Under the pieces are notes generated by a model that was given only the letters and a program-made list of their open reading frames with translations, made no database searches and was not told the DNA's origin. Below are positions 1 through 8,188 of a DNA stretch of 64,000 bases, in pieces (within the stretch, counting starts at the first letter, position 1; each line of letters opens with the position of its first letter). The translations under genes and the position numbers were made by a program. This DNA comes from Pollutibacter soli (GTDB lineage: Bacteria; Bacteroidota; Bacteroidia; Chitinophagales; Chitinophagaceae), in NCBI GenBank assembly GCA_029269725.1, contig JARJHS010000004.1:248001-312000 (forward strand). The letters are read 5' to 3'.

Positions 1-110
1 GTAAGCACTTTCGTGGAAACGATTGTGGCAATTGAGTTTGCCGCGTCGTGAAATCCGTTGATATAATCGAAAACCAATGCGAGGCCTATGATTACTATTA
101 ACAGAGTCAT
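1..110 (-). CDS. pit: PiT-family inorganic phosphate transporter, N-terminal part (cut by window edge)
   Basis: Only the first 36 codons are in the window. They translate to a first membrane helix followed by DYINGFHDAANSIATIVST, the signature of PiT (PF01384) low-affinity phosphate/cation symporters of the inner membrane. The ATG at 110 is fixed by a TGA directly upstream in frame. The DUF47 gene lies 88 bp upstream on the same strand, the usual partner of PiT transporters, so the two are probably co-transcribed. The family call is firm; substrate and kinetics are inferred. Confidence 0.9.
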   Translation of the reverse strand, partial: MTLLIVIIGLALVFDYINGFHDAANSIATIVSTKVL

Positions 111-198
111 TCAGCAATGGTTTTGGATGAACTGATTTCGGCCACAAAACAGGACTTGAACAAAGAAAGCATGTTATATCGATGAAATCCGGAACTGA

Positions 199-846
199 TC
201 AGGCGTATTTAACAATAATAGATTCGATCACATTTCCGGCATCTTCACATTTATCAGTTGCAATTTCCATCGCCTGGTAAATTTCTCTCATTTTAATTAC
301 CTCTTTTGCATCTTCTTCCTCTGCAAACAATCTTTCGATGCTAAGATCGAAGATATCATCAGCCTGGTTTTCGATACTGTTTATTTTGACAAGAGATTCA
401 GTAATCAAGCGAAGATTTTTCATGTTCCGCAGCTCTCTAACTGCATTGCGTACCTGCTCACAGCTTTGGTAAATCAGGTCGCTGAATTTATGCAGCCCAT
501 AATCCACCGGGTTAACATGATAGAAGTTGATCTTTTTTGCTGAAGCATAGATATAATCTGCAATATCATCCAGCGAACTGGCGAGGTAGTGAATATCCTC
601 GCGATCAAATGGAGTGATAAAGTTTCTTCCGAGTTCAGTGAAGATTCGGTGGGTCAGTTCATCATTCTCATGTTCCAGATGCTCAATCTGGGTGATCAGG
701 GCCGCCCTTTTATTGAAATCCTGCTCTTCAACAACGGCCATGAGTATTTTGGCCATCTCAAGCACCCTGTCACTGACATCTTCGAAAAGTCCGTAAAATA
801 CGCGGTCCTTTGGAAGAAAAATTTTCAAAAATGAATTGGCACCCAT
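199..846 (-). CDS. DUF47 / PhoU-like accessory protein of the PiT transporter
   Basis: A 215-residue cytoplasmic all-helical protein with the family's N-terminal FLPKDRVFYGLFEDVSD, a middle LEHENDELTHRIFTELGRNF and a DREDIHYLASSLDDIADYI stretch, typical of DUF47 (PF01865). DUF47 proteins are PhoU-related and are nearly always encoded next to PiT transporters, whose activity they are thought to modulate. The pit start lies just downstream on the same strand. A TAnnTTTG -7 element sits 15 bp upstream of the ATG. Length is normal for the family. Confidence 0.9.
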   Translation of the reverse strand: MGANSFLKIFLPKDRVFYGLFEDVSDRVLEMAKILMAVVEEQDFNKRAALITQIEHLEHENDELTHRIFTELGRNFITPFDREDIHYLASSLDDIADYIYASAKKINFYHVNPVDYGLHKFSDLIYQSCEQVRNAVRELRNMKNLRLITESLVKINSIENQADDIFDLSIERLFAEEEDAKEVIKMREIYQAMEIATDKCEDAGNVIESIIVKYA

Positions 847-860
847 GCGAAAAATTTGTG

Positions 861-868
861 CAAAATTA
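861..868 (-). promoter_or_regulatory. -7 element of the DUF47-pit transcript
   Basis: Read on the minus strand this is TAATTTTG, matching the Bacteroidota primary-sigma -7 consensus TAnnTTTG, 14 bp before the DUF47 ATG. No 11-bp-spaced TAAY repeats precede it, unlike the receptor and lipoprotein promoters nearby. Confidence 0.55.
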
Positions 869-998
869 GAAGATTATATCCCCGAAACGAGCCTCATTAA
901 ACTGATAATAATTTCTTAACACAGCTGGTTTTAATCATTTAGTTCAAGGTTGTTAACAATGCAATTCATTGATAACCAACATCAATTCTAAAAATTCT

Positions 999-1084
999 TA
1001 ACGCTAAAGTAATCTAAAATTCATATTGGTAATGATTTCATAACATTCAAAACTGATACTCGCTGCACTGCGCAATTATTTTTG
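999..1084 (+). promoter_or_regulatory. Porin promoter with partial Pho-box-like repeats
   Basis: TATTTTTG at 1077-1084 matches the TAnnTTTG -7 element. Upstream are two pairs of TAAY spaced 11 bp apart (999/1010 and 1030/1041). The pattern is less regular than the three-unit boxes at 2372 and 5252, so PhoB control here is only suggested. Confidence 0.4.
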
Positions 1085-1131
1085 CGCGCTGTTAATAATC
1101 AGGTAGTCTAAAAATAACAGCAGTGCAAGGC

Positions 1132-2331
1132 ATGAAGTGGTTATTTATTGTTATGGGTGTATGTTTTATGATAACACAGCAGGTTTCCGGTCAGGATACT
1201 GCACGCAAAAGCACCACCGCCAAATGGTATGAAACCATTGGTATTCGCGGGTATATGCAGCTTCGGTATAACCGGTTGCTGGAAACAAATCCGGATCTGA
1301 AATGTGAGCAATGCGACAGAAGCTGGGGTGGTACCGGTGGATTTTATTTCCGCAGGATCCGACTGATCATCTTTGGTAATCTTGGAGATCGGGTTTATTT
1401 CTATCTGCAACCTGATTTCGCTTCAGCTCCTTCAGTCACCGGTTTAAATTTTGGTCAGATCAGGGATGCTTATTTTGATATTTCATTTGATAAAAAGAAA
1501 GAATTCAGGGTAAGACTCGGGCAGAGTAAAGTGCCATACGGGTTTGAAAATCTGCAAAGCAGTCAGAACAGAATTCCACTGGATCGAAACGATGCGTTAA
1601 ACAGTCCCCTCGCGAACGAAAGAGACATTGGTGCATTTTTCTATTGGGCCCCTGCAGAAAAAAGGGAATTGTTTTCGCGCTTGGTAAGTTCCGGTTTGAA
1701 AGGATCAGGAGATTATGGAGTTGTAGGAATTGGCGTTTATAATGGTCAGAACGCAAATCGTCCTGAACTTAATAATCAGCCGCACGTAGTGGCCAGGGTT
1801 ACATGGCCTTTCGAGCTAGCTAATAAACAAATCATCGAAACCAGTATCCAGGCATTCGCAGGAAAATTTGTGATTACTGATACCACTCTCGGGGTAAAAA
1901 CATTAAATGTATCCAAAGGCTACGATGACCAAAGAATTGGTGCCACCTTCATACTTTACCCTCAGCCTTTCGGGATACAGGCTGAATACAACATTGGTAC
2001 AGGGCCTCAATATATACCGGTAAAAAATGCAATTGAACAGAAAAAACTAAGTGGAGGTTATGTTCTCCTGAGCTACATGTGGAAACCTGGAAATCAGATC
2101 CTGATACCATTTGGAAGATACCAGGTGTATAAAGGTGGTAAGAAACATGAGCTTGATGCAAGGAGTTATGATGTAAAAGAATTTGAGCTCGGAGTTGAAT
2201 GGCAAATGAATAAGTATATCGAATTCGTCGCCATGTATACGATGTCCAACAGGCGATTTGAAGATGCGAGGAATCCCTCCAACCTTCAGAAAGGCAACCT
2301 GTTAAGACTCCAGGCTCAATTGAATTTCTGA
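1132..2331 (+). CDS. Outer-membrane porin, phosphate-selective porin O/P type
   Basis: About 399 residues with a signal peptide (MKWLFIVMGVCFMITQQVSG, then QDT). The body matches the O/P porin family (PF07396): an N-terminal GIRGYMQLRYNRL strand, FYFRRIRLIIFGNLGDRVYFYLQ cut into strands, the loop LGQSKVPYGFENLQSSQNR, and a C-terminal LRLQAQLNF ending in Phe as beta barrels do. It should form an anion-passing trimeric barrel. The ATG at 1132 is preferred over a GTG at 1123 because it begins a clean signal sequence. Phosphate specificity is inferred from family and neighbours (PiT, DUF47, PhoBR-like pair), not from sequence alone. Confidence 0.85.
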   Translation: MKWLFIVMGVCFMITQQVSGQDTARKSTTAKWYETIGIRGYMQLRYNRLLETNPDLKCEQCDRSWGGTGGFYFRRIRLIIFGNLGDRVYFYLQPDFASAPSVTGLNFGQIRDAYFDISFDKKKEFRVRLGQSKVPYGFENLQSSQNRIPLDRNDALNSPLANERDIGAFFYWAPAEKRELFSRLVSSGLKGSGDYGVVGIGVYNGQNANRPELNNQPHVVARVTWPFELANKQIIETSIQAFAGKFVITDTTLGVKTLNVSKGYDDQRIGATFILYPQPFGIQAEYNIGTGPQYIPVKNAIEQKKLSGGYVLLSYMWKPGNQILIPFGRYQVYKGGKKHELDARSYDVKEFELGVEWQMNKYIEFVAMYTMSNRRFEDARNPSNLQKGNLLRLQAQLNF

Positions 2332-2371
2332 TGCCAGTTAACATTAAGGACATACAGTGGTAATATTCAGG

Positions 2372-2414
2372 TAACCTTAGCTTAACGCTCCCGTAAACGG
2401 GCGCTGGTAGTTTT
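2372..2414 (+). promoter_or_regulatory. Pho-box-like operator (three 11-bp repeats) and -7 element
   Basis: TAAC at 2372, TAAC at 2383 and TAAA at 2394 are spaced exactly 11 bp apart, the repeat length of PhoB half-sites. The -7 element TAGTTTTG follows at 2407-2414, 13 bp after the start of the last unit. No -33 TTG is visible, which fits activator-dependent transcription. The same geometry recurs at 5252-5295. Confidence 0.6.
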
Positions 2415-2432
2415 GCGGCAAATATTTCTGTC

Positions 2433-5243
2433 GTGAATACTACTACTACTTTAAAAGGAATTTTCGTTACCCTCGCTGTGTTCCTGACACTTCCGGGATT
2501 CAGCCAATCCGGCAAAATTACAGGCCGGATCATCTCTGCAAGAAATGGTGAAAATATCACCGGAGCAACAGCTTCGATACAAGGATTACAGAAATCGGTT
2601 GTATCCGATGTGGAAGGTCGCTTCACAATGAATAATGTAACTCCCGGAGTTTATACACTTGAATTCAGCTCACTTGGCTACCAGGCAAAGGCGGTATCAG
2701 AAGTTGAAGTAAAAGCTAATGAGGTAGTAACACTCGAGATCACTTTGAATGAAAAAGCAAAAGATCTGAGTGAAGTAACTATTAAGGCTACACCTCGCAG
2801 AATGGAGACGGTGAATGCACTGCTCGTTAAACAGAAAAATCTCCCGAATATTTCAGATGGTATTTCTGCAGAGTCCATCCGCAGATCACCAGACCGTAAC
2901 ACGGGTGAAGTTCTGAAACGTGTGAGCGGCGCTACCATCCAGGAAAATAAATATGTAATCGTTCGCGGTCTTGCAGATCGTTACAATGTAGCTACACTTA
3001 ACAACGCGATTCTCCCAAGTACAGAAGCTGACAGAAAAGTTTTTGCATTTGATATTATTCCATCCAATCTGATCGACAATATCCAGATTTTTAAAACTGC
3101 TTCTCCGGATTTACCTGGCGATTTTGCTGGTGGTGTTGTACAGATCAATACGCAGGATGTTCCCAATAAAAATAGTGTAAGTGTTGCTGCTGGTGCAAGT
3201 TTTAATACGGCAGCCACTGGCAAAAATTTCCGGATTGGCTATCTCGGTGACTACGATTATCTCGGTTTTGAAAGTGGTGCAAGAAGATTACCATCAAATC
3301 TCCCTCTCATTCGCGGACTGGATCTGGATGCAACAATCAGTCAATCTAAACGACTGAATAACATTTTTGGCGATCGTTATCATGCCAACGCTCTTCCGGG
3401 TCAGAATTACCAGATCACATGGGCACATAAATCAGATTTAAAAAGAGGCGGTCAGTTAGGAACAATCTTAGCGGCAACCTATCGCAATAGCCAGAATATT
3501 TACAGTGGTGAAAGAATAGAATACCAGGAACAGGTCTACGGATCACCTCTTGCGTTCGATTTCCAGGATACCACCTATAGATTTACAACGACGTTGGGTG
3601 CTATGGCCAACTTCGCCTATAAAAAAGGAAAAACAAAAATATCTCTCAAGAATTTATGGAACAGGATGATGGACGTAACGAACCTGGTTCGTGAAGGTGA
3701 GGATGCAAATGCACAGGTTTATAAAAAGGGTTCTTCTAATGAAACAAACATCAGAACACTGTTTACCTCTCAGTTGGAAGGGGAACATGTACTGAATGCA
3801 AAACGGTCAATGATCACCTGGAATCTCAATTTCGCATACACAGGCGGTGAACAACCTGACTATAGAATTCTTCCCTATTCCAAAGGAATCAATGATATCA
3901 ATGATAAATCGATTCCATTCCAGGTTATCATGAGAGAATCCTTCAGGTTCTTTTCCAATCTTAATGATTTTGCCTACGGCGGAAATGTGAATTACACCAT
4001 TCCATTCAAATGGAAAAACGGAGAAAAAAATTCATTCAAAACCGGCGCATTTTTCCTGTACAAGACAAGAGAATATTCCGCCCGCGCATTCAGATACAAA
4101 GAAGCAAAAGCAAGTGAGTTTTACGGAGATTATTACCTGCAGCAAAAGCCAGAAACCATTTTTTCACAGGTTAACATAAACCCGGAAGGCTTTGCATTGG
4201 ATGAGATAACAAATAACTCAGACTTTTATTCTGCACAGTCTACAACAGCAGCAGGTTATGCCATGATGGACAACCGTCTTAGCCAAAAACTTCGTTTAGT
4301 CTGGGGCGTTAGGGTTGAGAATTTTAATTACACTGTCAACACAGCGGATTTTTCCAATCCGAATATTGCGATCAACAGAAACTATATAGACGTTCTTCCG
4401 TCATTTAATCTTACTTATAATCTTACCTCCAAAACCAACCTGAGATTTTCCGGATTTCAGTCAGTTTCACGTCCTGATTTCAGGGAAGTTGCTAACATGC
4501 AATTCTACGACTTCTCAAGAAATGCAATTATCAAAGGTAATGGTGACCTGGAAAGAAGCCAGAATACAAACATTGATTTGAGATTTGAAACCTATCCATC
4601 AGCCGGTGAAATTTTTTCGGTTTCTGTTTTTGCGAAATATTTCAACAAACCGATCGAATCAGTTGTAGCTGGTGGATCAACACCTTCCAGTTTAACCCTT
4701 ACATATGCAAATCCTAATTCTGCATTTAACTACGGTGCGGAATTTGAGTTTCGTAAGAAGCTGAATTTCCTGAACAGTTCATTTCTTGAAAACTTTACGG
4801 TGTTTGGAAACTTCGCTTACATTTTTTCCAAAGTTGATTTTAAAGGATTGGACGTGAGTGTTTTTGACAAAGACAGACCGATGCAGGGTCAGTCTCCATA
4901 CATTATAAATGGTGGAATACAATACAATGCTGATAAGATCGGAATGACCTTTTCCGGGTTAGTAAACAGGATTGGTAACCGAATAGCTTTTGTTGGATTT
5001 GATGGATATGCAGATGTGTATGAGAATGGAAGAACTGTTGTCGATCTGCAGCTTGCAAAAAAGCTCTTTAAAGACAAAGCGGAAATCAAATTCAGTGTAA
5101 GTGATCTTTTGAATCAAAGAGCAATCTATTATCAGAACAGTATGGACATAACCAAACGCGGATACAAGTCTTCTGAAGATCGCGTGTGGAATACTTACAG
5201 GTACGGAACGAACATTTCATTAACGCTATCGGCAAATTTCTAA
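2433..5243 (+). CDS. TonB-dependent outer-membrane receptor, probably phosphate-regulated
   Basis: A 936-residue protein with a signal peptide, a carboxypeptidase-regulatory-like beta domain (about residues 25-105, starting SGKITGRIISARNGENITGA), a plug (about 125-240, with RNTGEVLKRVSGATIQ and VIVRGLADRYN) and a 22-strand barrel ending in SLTLSANF. It imports a ligand across the outer membrane using TonB energy. The start is GTG at 2433, 19 bp after the -7 element, giving a very short leader. It is followed by a lipoprotein gene with a matching operator, resembling a receptor/surface-lipoprotein pair. The ligand is unknown; phosphate or an organophosphate is inferred from context. Confidence 0.88.
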   Translation: MNTTTTLKGIFVTLAVFLTLPGFSQSGKITGRIISARNGENITGATASIQGLQKSVVSDVEGRFTMNNVTPGVYTLEFSSLGYQAKAVSEVEVKANEVVTLEITLNEKAKDLSEVTIKATPRRMETVNALLVKQKNLPNISDGISAESIRRSPDRNTGEVLKRVSGATIQENKYVIVRGLADRYNVATLNNAILPSTEADRKVFAFDIIPSNLIDNIQIFKTASPDLPGDFAGGVVQINTQDVPNKNSVSVAAGASFNTAATGKNFRIGYLGDYDYLGFESGARRLPSNLPLIRGLDLDATISQSKRLNNIFGDRYHANALPGQNYQITWAHKSDLKRGGQLGTILAATYRNSQNIYSGERIEYQEQVYGSPLAFDFQDTTYRFTTTLGAMANFAYKKGKTKISLKNLWNRMMDVTNLVREGEDANAQVYKKGSSNETNIRTLFTSQLEGEHVLNAKRSMITWNLNFAYTGGEQPDYRILPYSKGINDINDKSIPFQVIMRESFRFFSNLNDFAYGGNVNYTIPFKWKNGEKNSFKTGAFFLYKTREYSARAFRYKEAKASEFYGDYYLQQKPETIFSQVNINPEGFALDEITNNSDFYSAQSTTAAGYAMMDNRLSQKLRLVWGVRVENFNYTVNTADFSNPNIAINRNYIDVLPSFNLTYNLTSKTNLRFSGFQSVSRPDFREVANMQFYDFSRNAIIKGNGDLERSQNTNIDLRFETYPSAGEIFSVSVFAKYFNKPIESVVAGGSTPSSLTLTYANPNSAFNYGAEFEFRKKLNFLNSSFLENFTVFGNFAYIFSKVDFKGLDVSVFDKDRPMQGQSPYIINGGIQYNADKIGMTFSGLVNRIGNRIAFVGFDGYADVYENGRTVVDLQLAKKLFKDKAEIKFSVSDLLNQRAIYYQNSMDITKRGYKSSEDRVWNTYRYGTNISLTLSANF

Positions 5244-5251
5244 ACATCAGT

Positions 5252-5295
5252 TAATACTGGCATAATAAATCGATAACATTCGCTGGATAGTTTCG
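5252..5295 (+). promoter_or_regulatory. Pho-box-like operator (three 11-bp repeats) and -7 element
   Basis: TAAT at 5252, TAAT at 5263 and TAAC at 5274 are spaced exactly 11 bp apart. A -7-like TAGTTTCG at 5288-5295 begins 14 bp after the last unit, compared with 13 bp at the receptor promoter. The conserved geometry at two adjacent genes argues for one shared response regulator. Confidence 0.6.
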
Positions 5296-5345
5296 CATTC
5301 ATTTCCAGCTCCGGAGTTACGCATAAAAGTTTAATAATAATTATC

Positions 5346-6710
5346 ATGAAACATTTGAAATCCCTGACTTATCTGGCATTTTCGGTCTCGATGTTGTCAG
5401 CATGTACCAAGACTGATAATCCGATTCCCGATCCTCCTCCGCCATCACCAACTGATACTGTTGTGACTGGTTCTTTGACTACGAATAAAACATTAACTGC
5501 TGATAAGAAATGGATATTGAAAGGATATGTGTATGTGACTAACGGTGTTACACTAACTATCGAGCCAGGCACAACAGTAATGAGTGATGTAACAGATAAA
5601 GGTGCACTTTGTATTGAAAGAGGTGGAAAGATCATGGCTGAAGGAACTGCTGAAAAACCAATCGTTTTTACTTCCGGGAAAGCCGTAGGTTCAAGAGCAC
5701 CCGGAGATTGGGGTGGAATCGTCCTGTTGGGTAGAGCAAGAACAAATCGTAGCTCCACACCTGTAATTGAAGGTGGACTGGACAGACCCTATGGCGGAAC
5801 TGATGATGCTGACAACTCAGGCGTAATGAAATATGTTCGCATTGAGTATGCAGGTATTGCTGCATTTGCGAACAGTGAGATCAATGCGCTTACACTAGGC
5901 GCTGTAGGTTCAGGTACCACACTTGAATATATTCAGACTGCATACGCAAATGATGATGCCTATGAATTCTTCGGTGGAAAAGTAAATGCAAAACACCTGG
6001 TAGCAGCATATACTGCTGATGATGATTACGATTTTGATTTCGGATTCACTGGAAAAATTCAATACGCTGTTGCATTGCGTGATCCGGCTTTTGTTGATCC
6101 CGGAGATGCTGGTAACGGTATTGAAAGTGACAACGATGGTTCGGGTACTGCTGCATTGCCTTATACACGTCCGGTTCTCTCCAACTTTACATTTGTTGGT
6201 CCAAACAATGCACCTGGTACAGCAGCAAACCACAACTTCAATGCACGTTTCAGAAGAGCATCAAGATTTGCCGTTGGTAATACCATCATGATGGGTTATA
6301 TGGATGCGGGTCTGTCACAGGAAAGTGATTCAACCGGCCAGGCGTTCGCAAGCGGTCTTTCTGTATTTTCAAACAATATTGTACATGCTGTTGCGAATCC
6401 TTACTGGATCCCTTCATCTTCCGGAACGCCTACCATCAAACCGGAAATTCTGAGCATTGCAGGCATGCAGACCCTTGCCGAAGCTGCCGGCTCTATTGTT
6501 TATCCAAGCGCCGCAGACATCAAACTGAAGGCGCCGTTCAATCTTACTGCGCCGGATCTCACTCCCGATGCCGGTTCGCCAGCGCTGACGGGTGCTGCAT
6601 ACACTGGTGATTTCGCCGATGCTTTTTTCACTTCCGGTACTTATAAAGGAGCAATTGGTTCTACCAACTGGCTCAATGGATGGACACGCTTTTTCGCAAA
6701 CGGACAATAA
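5346..6710 (+). CDS. Surface lipoprotein with beta-solenoid-like repeats, partner of the TonB receptor
   Basis: A 454-residue lipoprotein: basic start, hydrophobic stretch and lipobox MLSAC with Cys20, then a Pro-rich linker (PDPPPPSPTD). The body has short repeats typical of right-handed beta-helix proteins (VTLTIEPGTTVMS, GKIMAEGTAEKPIVFTSG, GDWGGIVLLGRA) and an acidic stretch AYTADDDYDFDFG. I do not recognise an assigned function. It follows the receptor by about 100 bp with its own near-identical operator, so it may be the surface ligand-binding or processing partner. The enzyme-like acidic centre could bind calcium; this is inference. Confidence 0.75.
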   Translation: MKHLKSLTYLAFSVSMLSACTKTDNPIPDPPPPSPTDTVVTGSLTTNKTLTADKKWILKGYVYVTNGVTLTIEPGTTVMSDVTDKGALCIERGGKIMAEGTAEKPIVFTSGKAVGSRAPGDWGGIVLLGRARTNRSSTPVIEGGLDRPYGGTDDADNSGVMKYVRIEYAGIAAFANSEINALTLGAVGSGTTLEYIQTAYANDDAYEFFGGKVNAKHLVAAYTADDDYDFDFGFTGKIQYAVALRDPAFVDPGDAGNGIESDNDGSGTAALPYTRPVLSNFTFVGPNNAPGTAANHNFNARFRRASRFAVGNTIMMGYMDAGLSQESDSTGQAFASGLSVFSNNIVHAVANPYWIPSSSGTPTIKPEILSIAGMQTLAEAAGSIVYPSAADIKLKAPFNLTAPDLTPDAGSPALTGAAYTGDFADAFFTSGTYKGAIGSTNWLNGWTRFFANGQ

Positions 6711-6750
6711 CGATCGTTCATAGTTCCTTAAGTAAAGAGTAGTATCTCAT

Positions 6751-6776
6751 GAACCGCCCCATTCCTGGGGCGGTTC
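6751..6776 (+). terminator. First of two tandem hairpins after the lipoprotein gene
   Basis: A perfect 10-bp GC-rich stem (6751-6760 with 6767-6776) closes a 6-nt loop. The following bases are CGCTTATT, a poor U-tract. It is probably a transcript end or a stabilising 3' structure. Confidence 0.6.
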
Positions 6777-6784
6777 GCTTATTA

Positions 6785-6846
6785 ACGCGAGTCTCCGAAA
6801 TACAATCTTACCATTTTAAGATTTTCCCCGGGGACTCGCGTTTTTA
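6785..6846 (+). terminator. Second, two-tier hairpin with U-tract
   Basis: A 13-bp stem with one wobble (6785-6797 with 6829-6841) is followed by TTTTT. Its long loop contains a second perfect stem of 7 bp (6804-6810 with 6817-6823). It is terminator-like but larger than a simple Rho-independent terminator. Confidence 0.6.
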
Positions 6847-6979
6847 TGCTATTCAAGCAATTCTTTTAAAACTATTTCGGTTGTTGTTCAGTATCGTAAC
6901 GTCTAAAAGGCATAGGGCGACATCGCCAAAAACTTAATATTACCTTATTGTTAAGTTTTGTTAACTTAGCTGGTGCCTG

Positions 6980-8182
6980 GTGAAAAAGAATCCAATCATA
7001 CTGAATTGTCTGTTTTTTCTGCTGTCGTTCTCATTGACAGCAAGAGATTCTGGTCAGGATATATCATTTGATTTCTATGGCTCACCTGTAAAGTTTTCCG
7101 CTTCCAACAGCTTTAAAGAGCCGCTTTCCAATCCTGCAACTCAATCTGAACTTGAAGCATTTCTTAAGAAACTATCACAACCTGGTTTTGAAGCATGTAT
7201 AAATGCTTTAATGAATTATAAGAAAGAACAGGAACCTGACGACTGGTTATTTTATCAGCTGGTAAGGAAAACTGCGGCTTCCCTGAGTCCCAAATCGGAG
7301 AATTATCACAGGTATACAGCTTTTAAATATTTCCTGATGTTGAAATCAGGGTACGATGTAAAACTGTTTCTGAAAAATGAAAAATTAATGTTTTATGTTC
7401 AGTGCGATGAGAACATTTATAATATTCCTTTTCGTATTGAAAACGGAAAACAGTACGTCTGTCTGAATTTTCACGACTATCCAAATTCAATTCCTGGTAC
7501 AGAAACATTTACTGGAATAAATTTACTGGCAGCGCCCTCAGTTCATGGATTCTCTTATAAAATCACAAAGCTTCCATCGTTTCCCGCGACAGATTACGTT
7601 GAGAAAGAAATCAGTTTCACTTATTACCAGGATGATAATCACTTTAAAGTAAAACTCAACCCACAGGTGCGAAACATCTTTGCGAATTATCCCGTTGTTG
7701 ACTATTCAAACTATTTTAATATTCCGCTCAGCAATGAAACGTATCAATCATTAATTCCTGCACTAAAAAAACAAGTGCAGGGAATGAATCATAAAAATGG
7801 TGTTGATTACCTGATGCGTTTTACACGTTATGCGTTTTTGTTTGAAACAGACACAAAGAATTTTGGATCAGAGAAGCGGCTGACACCTGAACAGACTTTA
7901 CTGTACGATAAAAGTGATTGTGAAGACAGGGTTGCGTTATTCTTCTATCTCGTAAAAGAGGTATATCATTTGCCAATGATTGTCCTGAGCTATCCGCAGC
8001 ATATCACTATAGCTGTTCAATTAGAAAAACCGGTTGGACGAACCATCACTTATAACGGAAGCAGATATTCAGTTTGTGAGCCTACACCTCAGAAAGAGGA
8101 TCTTGCGATCGGGCAATGGATTCCCGGTCTTCAAAAGCAACCATTTGAAATAGTCTACGCTTATCAACCTGTAACACGTTAA
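6980..8182 (+). CDS. Secreted transglutaminase-like protein of unknown function
   Basis: A 400-residue protein with an N-terminal signal peptide (LNCLFFLLSFSLTARDSGQD). The C-terminal part has the arrangement of the transglutaminase-like cysteine fold: Cys in YDKSDCEDRVALFFYLV (about residue 314), His in SYPQHITIAVQ (about 337) and an acidic residue near VCEPTP (about 373). The family's usual third residue is Asp, so the Glu here needs caution. The start is GTG at 6980, followed by KKNPII. It sits between the phosphate-type genes and the PhoR-like kinase gene (convergent, 6 bp between ends). The substrate is unknown. Confidence 0.6.
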   Translation: MKKNPIILNCLFFLLSFSLTARDSGQDISFDFYGSPVKFSASNSFKEPLSNPATQSELEAFLKKLSQPGFEACINALMNYKKEQEPDDWLFYQLVRKTAASLSPKSENYHRYTAFKYFLMLKSGYDVKLFLKNEKLMFYVQCDENIYNIPFRIENGKQYVCLNFHDYPNSIPGTETFTGINLLAAPSVHGFSYKITKLPSFPATDYVEKEISFTYYQDDNHFKVKLNPQVRNIFANYPVVDYSNYFNIPLSNETYQSLIPALKKQVQGMNHKNGVDYLMRFTRYAFLFETDTKNFGSEKRLTPEQTLLYDKSDCEDRVALFFYLVKEVYHLPMIVLSYPQHITIAVQLEKPVGRTITYNGSRYSVCEPTPQKEDLAIGQWIPGLQKQPFEIVYAYQPVTR

Positions 8183-8188
8183 CGCGGG

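Noticed and set aside
1949-2626. Long minus-strand ORF of 225 codons opposite the porin and receptor genes
   Set aside because: Antisense to two well-supported genes, no recognisable protein pattern and no promoter; it is a shadow frame.
6749-6937. ORF of 62 codons after the lipoprotein gene
   Set aside because: It is formed by two tandem hairpins; the sequence is explained by stem-loop structure, not coding.
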